From positions 1 through 64,000 of the forward strand of contig JAIVFJ010000247.1 in the NCBI GenBank assembly GCA_025765615.1: 64,000 nucleotides of DNA. The letters are read 5' to 3'. The stretch's first letter is position 1, and every line of letters starts with the position of its first letter. The DNA is from Zopfochytrium polystomum (lineage: Eukaryota; Chytridiomycota; Chytridiomycetes; Chytridiales; Chytridiaceae). This document shows, piece after piece, positions 1 to 14,524 of this stretch. A program made the position numbers and the translations under genes. A model generated the notes under the pieces. That model did not search any database. It saw only the letters and a list, made by a program, of their open reading frames with translations, and had not been told where the DNA came from.

Positions 1-3000
1 AAGGTTTCCTGATCGCTTCATGGCGAAAAGTCGCAGGATGGAGCCGAATCGATGAAGAGATAATTTGTATGGCCAAATAAACACATTTCGCCACTGGTCA
101 GTCGTCGAGCTTAAAATCGTCGCTAATAGGATGATGGTGGAAGTCATACATGTCCAATTGAAAATTAAATCTAATATTCCGAGCTGAGCGATTCCAGAGG
201 CGTGAATTTCGTAAGATAATTCCGAAGCAGCCATAATGTTTTGAACATACACAGCAAGCTCTGGGGTCACATCACTCTCAGTAAAGATCTTTTTCAATCG
301 AGCCTTTTCTGAGTATCTTTCCATGGCGGGGAAGCATTCGCGAAAAACGGAAGGATACATCTGGCGAAGATAGGCAAATCCGATTCGAAATTTCTCCGCG
401 GGTTTAGCGCCTCTGAGAGAAAAGACTGTTCGGACATGATAAATGAGGCAACGAATGGCGCGGGCCATTTTTGTTTTTGCGCTAAAACCTGCAGCACTAA
501 AGAGTTGTTGGACAGAAGACCAGGCCCTGGCGTAATCGCTTTGGAGTTCTTTAGGTATGCGACCAGAAAAAGTACAAAAAGTTCCTCACCCCACTTCGTA
601 ATGAAGGGAACTCAGGATACGAAAATGATTTAGTCTGTCAGCGAGACTGAGCTCGTCCACAAATCCGTGATTCATCGCGGCCAATGACCGAAAATAAAAG
701 AAAGCCTCTTCTACTTTAAAATCTTCTCCAGCACAAAGAAACCCACGATGTAGGTAAGAGGACTTCAAGGGAAGTTCATCGTCAAGCGACATGGCGTGTC
801 CGATGATAATTGGGAGAAGAATGCTATCGTCCCCGCCATTAAGTAGCTGCTCCTCGAGAGTGCGAATAACAGCTCGGTGAATTAAATTCCGTCGCTTTGG
901 CAGAAGAGAACCTTGGACCCCTTGTTGCACGAGATAGTGGCAAAAAGCGTACTCTTTGCCATCAGTTGATTTGCAGACGAGTAAACCAAAGCGATCGCCG
1001 TTTCTTATTTCAGTCTCTACGTCGGATGAAGTCTGTCCGACTTCGCATGAATAGTCCAAATTTCGAACTGCTCCAGCAACTGTCTCAAGGTCGAACGTCT
1101 GCCCTATTATGGACGCAACGGCCAAAATCGTTTGCAAGGATTTGGGGAGTGTATCCATCCTGGCGAAAGTGAGAACTCAACGCACTCGGAAAAAACTACT
1201 CTTACTGTGCGGAAATTGCCTTTTCTCTGTCCATCACTAAGTGAGAAATGGAGCTGGAAGCGTCTTCCCGATTGCCTAATTTCATGCTTCTCAAAGCTAC
1301 GAGCACAGCGATCGGAACTTCCATTCGTCTTTGCCTGAATATCGACCATGAGAGATTGGGGAATATCATGGCCAAGCTGCGCGTGCACAAATTCACTGAG
1401 AGCGAGTGCTGATAGTGGCTGCAGTTCAATCCAACAAGTGGAAGCCGATCTGTAATCATCAAATTGTCCTACTGTCCTCCCATTCCTACGAGTAGTGAGA
1501 AGGGAGAGGAAGAATCGAAGAGCAAAACCTCGCGCGTTCGGGCACCCAAAGCGAAAAGAGTGCTTTGAGAAGACTTGAGCACCGATTTGAGCACCTTGTG
1601 GGACTCTGCATCAAACCACTTGCGCCGGGTGAGCACCTTTAGCTTCAGATGTTCAGCTCCTGGATCGTACTACCTGTGCGTCGTCGCATATGAAGCAGGC
1701 CTCAAAACCCAAACTGCGAGACACCTCCAAAATTCGATGAATGATCACAGCGACTCGCTCTGTCAGATCGCCGCCCGAAAGTCGGTCCTGCACGTGGAAA
1801 GCCTTCATTCCGGGAATAATTGCAAGTAGCCGACTTGTGGCGCGAGAAATTCCAAGAGCCTCCAATACTCTCGCGAGATACGCCCAGTCTGGATCCTTTA
1901 TGTCGGGTAGATCGGACAATGATGCATTTGAGTACAAAGCATAGCGGGAGGCCAGATGACTGTCCGACAAGGATGAACTTTTGCTTTGATCCGATCGGAA
2001 GTCTTACGCGCTGACACCAGCTGCTCGTAACTTCAAAGCGATACACCGGAATATCTGTATCAATGCACCAAACGACATCCGCTGCTTGACCTCATCACCT
2101 GCACATTCACTGTATAACGTGAGGAGACCAACCAAAAAGGTATTTCTTGGTCACCTCACCACAGAATCACAGAATCCGACTGCTTTATTTCGGATCTGAG
2201 GCGATTCAAAAGTGCCGATTTCCCAAGTCCGGATCTTCCTGTAAGCAGCACAAGCTTGCGCTGTGGGGCGTTTCCCACGATTTCACTTCTTGAAGAATCG
2301 ACTCTAGTTCGGCGCTTCGCCCGAACAGCTCGTCACCACCCCCTTGGCTAACTTTGGATTGATCGAGGAGCGCTGTTGGGAGCAGCGCCTTGTTTACTTG
2401 GTAGACCGTAGTTTCGTCAGACAGACCTGAATTTTGTGTAAGTACGATTCCACGGACTTGATTGTTCACCTTTGAGTTTCAAGGCCCGTGTTATCCTCGT
2501 AAATTCAAACTCTTTTCGCACGCACTCATACGTCGCCGCGTCACAAAAGATGCTCGCATACTGCTCTGTTGTCGACTCAGCAGAGTCCTCTATGCACATC
2601 AATCGCGCGGCGATATTCACCGGCGAACCCAACACGGTACCGTCTGCCCTCAAGCGAGACCCGATCAGACCTGCATAAATGGTTCCTGAAGCAACACCCG
2701 CAGTGAACCGATATTGCGAAACGGTTTCACCATCCTTGTGAAGCGCTTTGAAAAGATTCAAGCATGCTGCCAAAGCGTATCCAGCCTCTCCCCGCTGATG
2801 CGCCAGGCCGCGCAGGCCCCATACCGCGAGCGCATTGAAACCCTTGTCGTCGAAATTAATTTGCCGTAAACTCCCTCCTTCGGCGTGGACTCTCGCGATG
2901 ATTTCTTGAGAGATCTTTTGTACTTTGGAGAGACCGGCCTCAGCCATCGCCGAAAGATCGATGGTTAGGTATGGAAACCGAAAGAAAACCACTGTCGTGT

Positions 3001-3855
3001 TCCTGATGTCGCTGTAGCCGTCGTTGTCAAGATCCGCAATGAAACCGGACTGTATGATGAATGCCGCAACGGACACTTCAACGTACGCTACGGCCTTGCG
3101 CCTGTCGATCGACCCCTTTTTGGAAGCCGGCACCGTGACGTCCTCCGGAAATTCCCGTTGAAAATACGTCAGAGCACCTTCAAAGTGCGATGACCTGTCC
3201 TTGATGATGAACGCGCCGCGTCCTTCGTGCGCAATCCGATCAGACAGCATCCGTAGGTGGTACACGCCTTGAGCTCCTGCCAAGATCGACGCAAGGGCTT
3301 GATAGTACTTTGAAGACAGGACCAAATCGCCTCGGTGCCCCCAATTTACCTTGATGCCCGCGTCTGAGACCGCTTTGCCCGCGATAAAATACTCCCGACG
3401 ATCCGGTCCCTCCGATTGACCTTCGGGTTTGCCGACGTGCACGTGGTACAGTTGGCCGATCCCTATTCCGATATGAATCCCCAAGTCGTCACTCGAACAT
3501 CGAGTTTCTTCTCGAAATTCGTAAAGTATCTCCAGGCAGCAAACGAAGGACTGCGTTATTCGCGTAAGCCTGTGCGCGTTCGATCCCATCGTCGACCTGC
3601 ATCATAGGCTGTCAGGGACAACGAAATGAAATTGCGAAAAAATTTGCGCACCAACACGCGATCGCAGCGTCGCCAGGCGAATTTCACGATCGCTCCGGAC
3701 CGACTGTAGATACGCTCGATGATTTTTGAAAAGGCGTTCTTCAAAGTTTCCCGAAGCACAGCAGCGCCGTCGGTGCCGTGCTTTTCCAACAAGGAGCTGG
3801 TGAGAGACGTGAAACCTTTATGGATAGGTGGTCGCCTAGTCAGGATATATTCCGA
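1..3855 (-). CDS. Soluble adenylyl cyclase (ADCY10-like), 3' end beyond window
   Basis: Makes cAMP in the cytosol; family members have two class III cyclase domains (C1, C2), then a P-loop ATPase and a long TPR-like region. C1 starts near 3840 (KGFTSLT, LLEKHG) and reaches IVKFA-GDAA near 3670. C2 spans about 2990-2480 with FDDKGF, GVASGTIYAGLIG and GSPVNIAARLM. A Walker A motif, GRSGLGKS, lies near 2217-2240, and a Walker B-like FICDDAQ near 1676-1697. Downstream helical segments (1158-586 and 497-294) fit the C-terminal region and run off the left edge. An intron (about 3597-3650) joins C1 to the exon at 3589. Oddities: an extra base at 3675 shifts frame inside the conserved GDA motif, a second shift is needed just before Walker A, and the first metal-binding Asp of C1 appears replaced (PIHKGFT where VDISGFT is usual). 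The gene is decayed or has sequence errors. Identity is firm; the exact model is not. Confidence 0.8.
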
Positions 3856-4297
3856 TTGCGAACTTAGGTGCTCCGCTCACCAGATATGTCAACTACTGCC
3901 GCGATCCCTTCACTGTCAACTGCTGCAAAGGGCACGCTGCTAAAGGCACTATCACGGCCGCAAACCGCGCTGACGTGCGGCGGGAGGAACTCGCGCATCG
4001 CTGATGGGAAAGAAGGCGCTACTGCCGATCGCAATCGCAAGTTGAAGCTCCGCGGACTCCCACACCGCGCACAAAATGCGCTAGTTCCGGCGCGTCAATT
4101 TCAAAAATCAGCTTCTTCGCGCTTTAATTTGGTGATGAAATGGCAAAGAAGGTTTATTTCCATCGGTGTTATCGAGCTAAATCAAAGATTATTTCGCGTT
4201 CAACGGGGCATCAAAATCACTGGCAAACTGCAAACAAGAAAAAAAAAAAAAAAAAATCAAACAATAAACCGAAAGCTGTCCTTGGTTACAAAAAAAG
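3856..4297. other. Intergenic region upstream of the cyclase
   Basis: About 440 bases lie between the cyclase start and the end of the next minus-strand gene. They contain an A-tract of 17 or more near 4230-4257 and no convincing coding segment. This should hold the cyclase promoter (read on the minus strand), but no clear TATA box was seen. Confidence 0.4.
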
Positions 4298-6824
4298 CTA
4301 CTTCGCCGCTCGCCTCCCGACCTGCATCGCCCTCCTACCGACCCACGCCAAATTCTCCTCGACCCCGCCTACAACCCTCCCGACGACCTTCGCCGCCCGC
4401 ATCGCCGGCGCGACCGTCGTCGCCCCGACCACCCACGCCGTCGCGTCGACCCCCCACCCCCAAACCGAGTCGACCGTGTCGAGCACCCTCCAGACCGCCG
4501 GCGGCAGCACCGCGAGCTCCGGGTAGAACGGGTCGTCGCGGACCGGGTAGGTGATGCGAGGTTTCATCTCGAACCACGCGTCGCGACGGACGGGGAGGCC
4601 TGATGCCTGCTGCGGCGGGTGCATGCTTTGTTAGGGCCGTGGAGAAGGGAGAGGGAGCTAGCGACGGATTCGAGGCAGAGGGGGTGGGCGCGGTGATGCT
4701 GATCGACGGGCGTCGGAGGCCGGCGAGGTTTGAAACGGAGGCGCGTGGGGAAGAGGCGGCGGCGACGGGGGAGGTGCGGCCGGAGCTGAAAAAGTGGAGC
4801 TCCGGGGCGGCGACGGACGCGCGGCTGGTGCCAACAGAGGTGGACGCACGCGCTGTGAGAGAAGTGCGACTGTGGGGAACCGTTGTCGGGTCTTCGAGTC
4901 GACCGCCTGTCGCCGAGACGCGTCCGAATCCGCGGAAAGGCCGCTCGTCAGCGTCCGTTTCTTCCAACGGGAGTGGTTCGACGTCGTTGCTTCCTCCCTC
5001 AACCATCGACTCGACCATGCTCGAGACGGACGAACGGATTGAGTCCACTGCCAGCACTGCGGACGCCAGGATGTTGGAAGGAGTCGGGATCAGGGTCATG
5101 TTCAGGAGGCTGCCGCCTCCGACTGCCAGCGGCAGCACCAGGCCGGGAAGGACGGCCCGCCGTACGCCGAACGTCCTTTGCGTGGGTGGCCCGAAGAGGT
5201 GCCCTGTTTCTTCTTCCTGCTCTTGCTCCTGACTTCGCGAGACCAGGTCATGTTCCGAGAAGATGGCCGACGCGGCTTTGCGCGTGCCAAACACGGAGAA
5301 GCGTGACGCACCACGGCTGACGTTTGCGGACTGGGTCGCTTGGACCGTCCCCATCGAACCTCGGCGGCTCAAGGACGGCGTGGCAACGTTGCTCCAGCGG
5401 GAATGAGTCTCTGAAGACTCGAGTGTTTGGTCGAAGGGTCGCTGGTCAGAGGAAGATCCCGTGAACGTTGCCAGAAAGGATTCGGCAAGATCCCACGCGG
5501 AAGTCACCGTTTTTGACGACGTTGAATTCGCAGTACCACGCGAGCTACTGCAAAATAATTTTCGCGAAGAGATTTTCTTCAATATAGCTCAAAGCGTTTC
5601 TTGACTGAAAAAAAATTACCTCGATCCACGCGATCCTCGTGGGCCCTCCACATCGTTCAGGCCCTCGGAAAAAGGAGACCCTCCTCGTCAAGTTGTCCTG
5701 CGACTGACCTCGTGCCTTCCCTCCCCGTCACCAGAGATCCCACGTCGCGGGCGCAATCCACCGTCATTCTGCGATTGACTGCCGAATCCACGCGGCATCT
5801 CGTAGTCTTGCCGCACCGCCGAAAGCGCTCGCGGCGCCTCCCGACACGGACGAGCGTAGCGAGTCCGCGACGCGCCACACTGCACCCATCACCCCCGGGC
5901 TGTTCCATTTGCCTTTTGACGCAGTCGCCAAAACCATCACTGAATGCGCCGGGAGACCCGATCCCGCGTATCCTCGCTCCCCTCCGATCCGACCGGCGAC
6001 CCGACCAAAGTCGAACTCCGCGGCCCACCTCCTCGCCGCCGCCACCTCCCTCTCCCTCTCCGCCTCCCACTTTTTCGCCGCTTTTTCCCTCAACCTCTCC
6101 GCCCTCACCGCCCTCCGCTCCGCCAACGCGACCAGCACCCACGCCTGCCGGACGCAACTGCCTCGCGCGACCTGCGACCGCGGCGTACGCCGCGGTCGTC
6201 GTCGTCGTTGGTGGTTGCCGACAGGAACTCGCCGGTGAGGGGGTCGACGTCAAAGAAACGGAGGAGCGGGTCGAGGTCAAGGTAAGTCCAGTATGCGAGG
6301 AAGGAGGCAGCGAGGTAGAGGTGGCCGCGGTTGCGGACGCGGGCGAGGAGCTGTGCAGGATTAATTTATTTTTTTTTGTGTATGTAAATTGGTGAGGAGG
6401 GGTTGGAGGAGGTGAGATCGCGGAACGAGGGGGATTTTTCAGAGCACGGCTTTTGGTGGCTAGGGGCCATCTTTTTTTTTCGTACCTCGACGAGCGCGAC
6501 AAGCGCGACGACAAACAAGATCAGCCAACCGAGGCACGACAGCAGGAACCATGTTCGTCGCGCCTGGGCCGTCGCCGCCGCCGCGGACGACGCTGCAAAG
6601 CTCGCAGTTCCCGGCACGCGTTTGACGCCGCCGACGCGTGTCTGTTCCGCCCCAGCCGGCTTTCGGCGGCGGCGGGTTTCTCTGCGACGGGCGGATGCGG
6701 CGGTGGCGGGCGGTGGCGGGGCCGGTTTTGATGGTGGCGGCGAGGATCGCGTGTTGGGGGCGGCGGGTTGGGGCTTGACGGGGGCGCCGCGCAAGGGAAC
6801 CGGGTTCTTGAAAGGTTTGGGCAT
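4298..6824 (-). CDS. Uncharacterised membrane protein, model uncertain
   Basis: Not recognised. A start at 6824 (MPKPFKNP) opens a Pro/Ala/Arg-rich N-terminus followed by a clear transmembrane helix (WFLLSCLGWLILFVVALVAL). A likely intron (gtacga to cctgcacag, about 6485-6357) joins it to an exon reading LLARVRNRGHLYLAASFLAYW and FFDVDPLTGEFLS. Farther on come a charged helix (AERLREKAAKKWEAERE), a Ser/Thr/Arg-rich region (5582-4650), a hydrophobic stretch (VLPGLVLPLAVGGG) and a C-terminus with VWRVLDTVDSVWGWGVDATAW that stops near 4298. At least two frame changes (near 6190 and 4620) are not explained by usable introns. Coding bias and low-complexity composition resemble the neighbouring genes. 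Whether 4298-5582 and 5657-6824 form one gene or two cannot be decided here. Confidence 0.45.
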
Positions 6825-6984
6825 TTCTCTCTGCTCGCTGCAAGTGTCGAGTCTCGACGGTGCCGTCGTCGTCGTCGTCGTCGCGCGCGTCACTCGAGGT
6901 CTTTCCAGGAAGGTCGTGAGCGCGCGTATATGAGTGACTGAGTGAGCGTGAGTGAAGGTTCCCGAAATTGTCAAGGCGGATGGT

Positions 6985-7022
6985 TTTTATTTTTATTTTA
7001 TTTTATTTTATTTTATTTTTTG
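6985..7022. repeat. TTTTA simple repeat
   Basis: Tandem TTTTA-type units sit just upstream of the membrane-protein start and just beyond the end of the thiolase gene, in the short interval between them (6825-7186). The rest of this interval holds only GTGA/GTCA-rich low-complexity sequence. No gene is seen in it. Confidence 0.8.
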
Positions 7023-7186
7023 TTTTTGCTTATGCGCTTAGTTGAGAGTTGTGTGTGTCGTGAGCGAGTGAGTGAGTGAGCAAGTTGTCCTAGTCGACCG
7101 GCCTTCCCAACAGTCACAGTCACGGTCAGTCACACCTTTGCGCGCTCTCTCACGCTCGCACTCGCACTCTCGCGGCCTCCGCCTAG

Positions 7187-9881
<2,695 letters not shown>

Positions 9882-11107
9882 TCACACCATCTCAAACTTT
9901 ACGCAAAAGAGGGTCGTGTCGAGCGAGTTGCACTTCATCCCAAAGTAGAATGGCTGGTTGTTCAGGTACCGCTCCAGGCCAACCGTGATGCCCGCCATGT
10001 TGAGTTCCATCCGGTTCAGGTTCAGGAACGGCGCATAGAACTGTGTGATGGGCGCCGCGGGTGGTAGGTTGGGTTTGTCAGAGAACAGGTAGAAAACGAT
10101 AAACCCCACTTCACCCTCTCACCTCAAAGTTGTACTCGAGGTCCTTCGACCACGTAATCGCGGACCGCACGGTCTTGTTCTTGACGTGCTTCCGGCGGTG
10201 GTCGACGCTGTCCTCCTGGTCGTGCCCCGGCTTGGGCATGAGCTCCTTACCGAGGCCCTTGTACAGCAGCGCGTGGTCCTCGTCCAGCGACCTGCCGTCC
10301 TTCCACTCCCATTCTCCAAACAACTCGTTCGGACTGTTACCGCTTGTACCGGCGGGCTTTGCGCCGGCGGGCGGCTCGCGCACGCAGAGCACGCTGGAGG
10401 ACGGACACGGCGGGCGAGTACGCCCACGGCCGGTCCGACAGGAGGTCGTGCGTGAACGTCGGGTCGATGAAGGTCGCGAGCTTGAGCGGGATGCTTATGA
10501 GCGGCGGGTGGTACACGGCGCGCTCGAAAAAGTTGCCGTAGAGGATGTCGTCGCCCGTGTGGTCCTGGGTGGTCGGTCAGTGAGGGCATCCAAAGTGGGG
10601 GCGGACGGAGGTGGGAAGCACAGACCGGCAGACAGAGAGACGGACAGGCAACGGCACAGCACAAAGACAAACACTCGCACACACACCATGCACGCACACT
10701 CTCACCCTCAGCTCCTACTCTCACCCTCAGTCCATCACTCTCTCACACACAACACACACACACACGCACACCAACACACGCATACTCACCCTCTTAAACC
10801 TCCCCTGCACCTGAATCGAGTAATTCCTCGCCTTGTCCACCGCGCCCCAGTACTTCCCCGTTCGCGATCGGCTCCGTTGCATCCCCCTCAGGCGTGTGTC
10901 CGTCAAAGTTGCGCACTCGTACGACAATGTTGAAGCTAAAGTGCGGGCCGTCGATGAAAGACGGGCCGTGCGTCGTCGTTGACGGCGATCGGGATCGTGC
11001 AGTCGTCGACCGTCGTGCCGATGAGGACTCGCGCATCGCCGGCGGTGGGGCTCGGTGGTGGAGGTGCCGTTAGTGGCAGTGCTGTTGCGTTTGTTGCCGC
11101 CAGCCAT
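9882..11107 (-). CDS. DUF1769 family protein
   Basis: A fungal protein family of unknown function. Family-like segments: VLIGTTVDD, PHFSFNIVVRVRNFDGHTPEG, YSIQVQGRFK, FERAVYHPPLISIPLKLATF-IDPTF, LLSDRPWAYSP, and a C-terminus reading FYAPFLNLNRMELNMAG. Start at 11107 (MAGGNKRNS). The last intron is 10122-10041, so the final exon is 10040-9882 in phase; a longer intron with a CT/CA-rich interior lies about 10795-10570. The first exon needs frame changes near 11040, 10960 and 10880, and another occurs near 10395. This is the most frame-damaged conserved gene in the window. Identity rests on remembered family motifs, so the assignment is good but not certain. Confidence 0.72.
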
Positions 11108-12450
11108 GGTGCTGCTGTGGTGAAGATGCGTTGATCGGCTGGTTTCGGTGTTGACTTGCGGAGTCAAAGAGAAAGAGGTCGAGGAAGGAGCGACTGCGGA
11201 CGGGGGAGAGCGAGTTGGGACTTTGGTGTGATGAAGATCGGAGAAGGGCAAAGAAGCTGCAGGGCTTATAAATGTTTACCACGCCAAAAGCGAATCAGCC
11301 GGAATTTGGAAAGGAGCAAAAAAAAGGAAACGGTTCTGTTTCTGTTTGCCATTTTTCATTTTGTCCGCGCCTGCTCTTCCGAATCTGGGTCAGTCTCTTC
11401 CGTCTCCGCGGCCTCTCCGCGCTCACCCCGCCAACGTTCCTTGTTATTTCGTTTTTGTTACCTCTCACGCTCCGCCCCTAAACTTAATGTCTCGCTGACT
11501 ACTTTGAGAATCGAAGGGGTAGCTTTTCAATTGAATAAAGAAAGAAACTACAGGAATGGAAGCGATGTGTAAGCGGTTAATGCATTACGCGAGAAGGGCG
11601 GAGGACGGTTCTGCGAGGCTCTGAATACACCAACTTTTAACTTTGAGAATGGAGAGAAGTTTGTAAGATAGTTGTGTTCTGGTTGTGTGTACAAAGGGAT
11701 GTGAATGAAAGACACGTGCCCTTTGCTTTGGTGCAGACCAACTGTTGCGTTGCGGGGCGGCAGTGAGAAGTGAGGGTGGGAGGGCAGGCTCGTCATCGGT
11801 CCACCGCCATCGGATCGGACTGAACTGCTGAGCGTGACAACTACACGCACCCAGCTCCTCGGCTGGGCGGGAGACAGGCGGACTCAGAAAATTTAAGACG
11901 AAGACGGAGACGGAAGCGGGGTTTCAAAAAAGCAAAAACAAAAAATAAAAACAAAGAAAGTGAAGGAAGGAAGGATTTTCTCGGTTTTATTCGTTTGTTT
12001 GTTTTTCTTTCTTGATGCCGATTTCTCATCATCATCATCGTTACACATTCACAGCACATCTCTCTGTGTCGCTCTCTCTCTCTCTCTCACTCTCTCTCTC
12101 TCTCACTCTCTTCTCTCACAACCCCCCACGAAAAATGCCCAACGCCTCAGTCGCATCGCTCTGCTCGGTTGAATGATGGTGATTTGGAGCATGCACGCAC
12201 GTACGGAAGTGGGCCAAGGGGCCCGGGGAGACAGAGCGAGGGAGAGCGACAGAGGGAAAGACGGAGGGAGGCAGACGGGGTTACGTCGAGTAATAAGCGG
12301 GCGGCGGACGGAGGATAGATTCCGAGCATATGTCCGCGCGCCAACTCTTCTTTATAAAAGAGCGGAGCCACCCTCACTCAGCACAAGCCAACCTCGACTT
12401 TGCACGGCACGCACTACCGCGACCTCCCCGCACCAGTAACCCCCCACGTC
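11108..12450. other. Divergent intergenic region, CT/GA-rich
   Basis: Separates DUF1769 (minus) from the sterol oxidase (plus). It holds a TATA-like TTTATAAG (minus strand, near 11262-11270) that could serve DUF1769, a CT-repeat block (12060-12120) and GA-rich sequence (12235-12285). No reading frame here looks like a real protein. Confidence 0.5.
12353..12360 (+). promoter_or_regulatory. TATA box of the sterol oxidase gene
   Basis: TATAAAAG about 90 bases upstream of the ATG at 12451, in the expected orientation and spacing for a fungal core promoter. Only the sequence match supports it. Confidence 0.55.
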
Positions 12451-13564
12451 ATGTCGGCGTTAAACAACACAACCGTCGCCGTCTCGAGCAGTTCTTACGA
12501 CTCGCTCGACAAAAGGTAACAGTGTCCCGCTCGTCCTGAGGACGAATTCGACCGCACTCTCACACTGCCCCCCCCTTCCCCCCACCCAGTCAACTGAACC
12601 AATTCGAGCGATTATGGGTCTGGTTGTTTGAAAACAACAGCTACCCGGACCTCACCATCGGCATGCTGTTCTTTGCCGTGATGGAGCTGAGCCTCATTGC
12701 CCGATTGGCCATGTACTGGGTCTTTGACCGGATACCGGCCATGCAAAAGTACCGCATTCAGGTGTGTGTGAGTGTGTGTTGTGGTCCCACGGCTCTTGAT
12801 GTTTTCATTGTGCCACCCACTCTCGGCATGTGACCGTGCCCCCATCCAGCGAGCTCACCCGACTTCTCCCGTTACCTCTCCACTTCCTCCCCCTCCCCGA
12901 CAATGAACAGCAATCACTCGGCCGCCAACCGCCCTTCGCCGACGTCGTCAAAAATATCCTCTTCAGCACTGTCGTCTTCCAAATCCCCATCGCCCTCACC
13001 TTCACCCAAACCCTCTCCTCCCTCAACGCCAACGTCGCCACCGTCCCTCTGCCCTCCCTCCCCATGGTCGCAGCCCAAATCCTCTGGTTCCTCGTCGCCT
13101 ACGACTTTAGCGAGTACTGGGTCCACCGCGCGCTCCACTGGGGGCCCCTGTACAAATACGTCCACAAGGTCCACCACGAGGCGCAGACCCCGTACGGGCT
13201 CATCGCAGAGTACATGCACCCCGTCGAGTTCTTTGCCATCGGCATCTGCGTGTCGCTCGGTCCCATGATCTACGGCGCCCTCGCGCCGCGGGAGCACGCC
13301 CTGCACGCCGTGACCATGATCGCGTGGTCGTGCCTCGCTAAAGTGCTGTCGGTCGACGCCCACAGCGGGTACGACTTGCCGTGGGGGCTGAGAAAGTTTG
13401 TGCCCTTCTTCACCGGCGCTGACTGGCACGACTACCACCACTACGCGTTTGTCGGCAACTACTCGGCCATCTTTAGGGTGTGGGATCGCGTGTTTGGCAC
13501 GGACGTTGGGTACAACAGGCATCAGGAGAAGCTGGCGAAGATGCGCGCGCAAAAGGCAGAGTGA
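12451..13564 (+). CDS. ERG25: C-4 methylsterol oxidase
   Basis: A non-haem di-iron membrane oxidase of the endoplasmic reticulum that removes C-4 methyl groups in ergosterol synthesis. Exons 12451-12515, 12590-12761 and 12911-13564 join in phase to 296 residues, a typical length. The fatty-acid hydroxylase histidine clusters are all visible: HRALH, HKVHH, and DWHDYHH near the C-terminus, with AEYMHPVE and VDAHSGYDLPW between them, as in yeast Erg25. Two or three hydrophobic segments precede them (for example LFFAVMELSLIARLAMYWVF). Introns are 74 and 149 nt. The gene is intact. With the thiolase it marks two sterol-pathway steps in this window, but the genes are not adjacent, so co-regulation is not implied. 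Confidence 0.95.
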
Positions 13565-13818
13565 AAATGCCCTCCGCTGCCAGCGTTTGGTCTTTTGACG
13601 GTTGCTTCTTTTGCCTCGTTGGACCCGATACCATTTTGTCCGAGTTTTTGACCCGATCGTCTTCACCCGCGAGTCTCCAAGTTCATTTCTTTTCTTTTTT
13701 GTTCTTTTCTTTCTCTAGCGCCTGCCACACAACATTGGGAATTTTTTTACGTCCTCTTCAGCATGCTTGTTCTCCTATCTTCCTTTTCTACCTCCCATTC
13801 TTCCATAATCTTAAGGCC

Positions 13819-13821
<3 letters not shown>

Positions 13822-13853
<32 letters not shown>
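13822..13853. repeat. Long poly-T tract
   Basis: An uninterrupted run of more than 30 T, just downstream of ERG25 and beside the W-repeat remnant. It may be the A-tail of a minus-strand retroposed sequence or a simple homopolymer; no target-site duplication was seen. The flanking 13565-13880 holds no gene. Confidence 0.85.
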
Positions 13854-13854
<1 letters not shown>

Positions 13855-13879
13855 TGAGCCGGTGCTCATCCAAAACTGA

Positions 13880-14160
13880 CTCGGACCTCAGAAAAAATAA
13901 CACTTGCCACCATCATAGAGAGTCGCCATGGGGATGTGTGGATCAACTGAGTCATACAATCTACCTGTTTGTGAAACGGCTGATTGTCCCACCACTCTAC
14001 GACATCCGTCGTCTGCTTTTCACGAGCATCCCGCACAAAGCGCTTCCACATTTCATTTGTCAGCACCTGCTCCACAAAGCTGGCTTGGGTGTCCCCGTTG
14101 CTGGACAGGCATTTTCCGAATACCTGAACTCCAGTTCATTGTCCCGCCACTAGTTCAAGG
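13880..14160 (-). pseudogene. W-repeat protein, C-terminal fragment
   Basis: On the minus strand the frames read WWRDNELEFRYSEN and then FVEQVLTNEMWKRFVRDARE followed by VVEWWDNQ. These match the repeat unit and C-terminal segment of the W-repeat protein at 34121-34699 (LVEQILRDQVYKQEIQERAR, IAQWWENCG). A frame change near 14085 separates the two parts and no upstream repeats are intact, so this looks like a truncated copy. The stretch 14161-14506, also open on the minus strand (MSDNFTIPALFE and on), is Ala/Ser-rich and unrecognised. Confidence 0.6.
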
Positions 14161-14506
14161 TTCTTCTGACGAGGATAGTACGGCTGCGGCGGCCAAGTGC
14201 GCTCCAGCGTCGAGAGGAGCACCTAAGAAACCGCTAAGCAAGCCAGCAGCTCCAGGGAAGTGGGCACCAAAGGCGAAACCGAGTGCCGGGTCAAAGGTCG
14301 CAAGGGTGGAACGGGTCCTTGCGCTCAAAATGCTGGGCCGTCGAACAAAGCGAAAGCTGTCCCGAACCCGCTGGGCAAATCGGTCGCTGGAAAGTGCGGG
14401 AAAGGAAAGCGTCGCTAAGTGTGGAGGAGGCGGCTCGGAAATCTTGGTTTTGGCGGTGGCGTTGGGGGTCTCAAACAATGCAGGGATGGTAAAATTGTCC
14501 GACATT

Positions 14507-14524
14507 CACCGCAAATCAATCCGA
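14507..14524 (+). repeat. Left terminal inverted repeat of the CMC element
   Basis: CACCGCAAATCAATCCGA, identical to the reverse complement of 20963-20980. Similarity extends inward imperfectly, sharing a further AATCC. Confidence 0.95.

Noticed and set aside
4320..5580. Long plus-strand frames with plausible length opposite the membrane-protein gene
   Set aside because: GC-rich coding DNA often leaves several frames open; the plus-strand translations are Arg/Pro/Ala-rich without domain structure.
6180..6200. A 17-base GT-AG segment (gtacgccgcggtcgcag) that would repair the frame of the 4.3-6.8 kb gene
   Set aside because: Far too short for a spliceosomal intron; the other introns here are 55 bases or longer. 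More likely an indel or misassembled palindrome.
12060..12120. CT-repeat block as a defined regulatory site of ERG25
   Set aside because: Simple CT microsatellites occur throughout the window; nothing ties this one to regulation.
13822..13853. Poly-T as the tail of a retroposed copy
   Set aside because: No target-site duplication or adjacent retroposed gene was found; similar homopolymers occur at many places.
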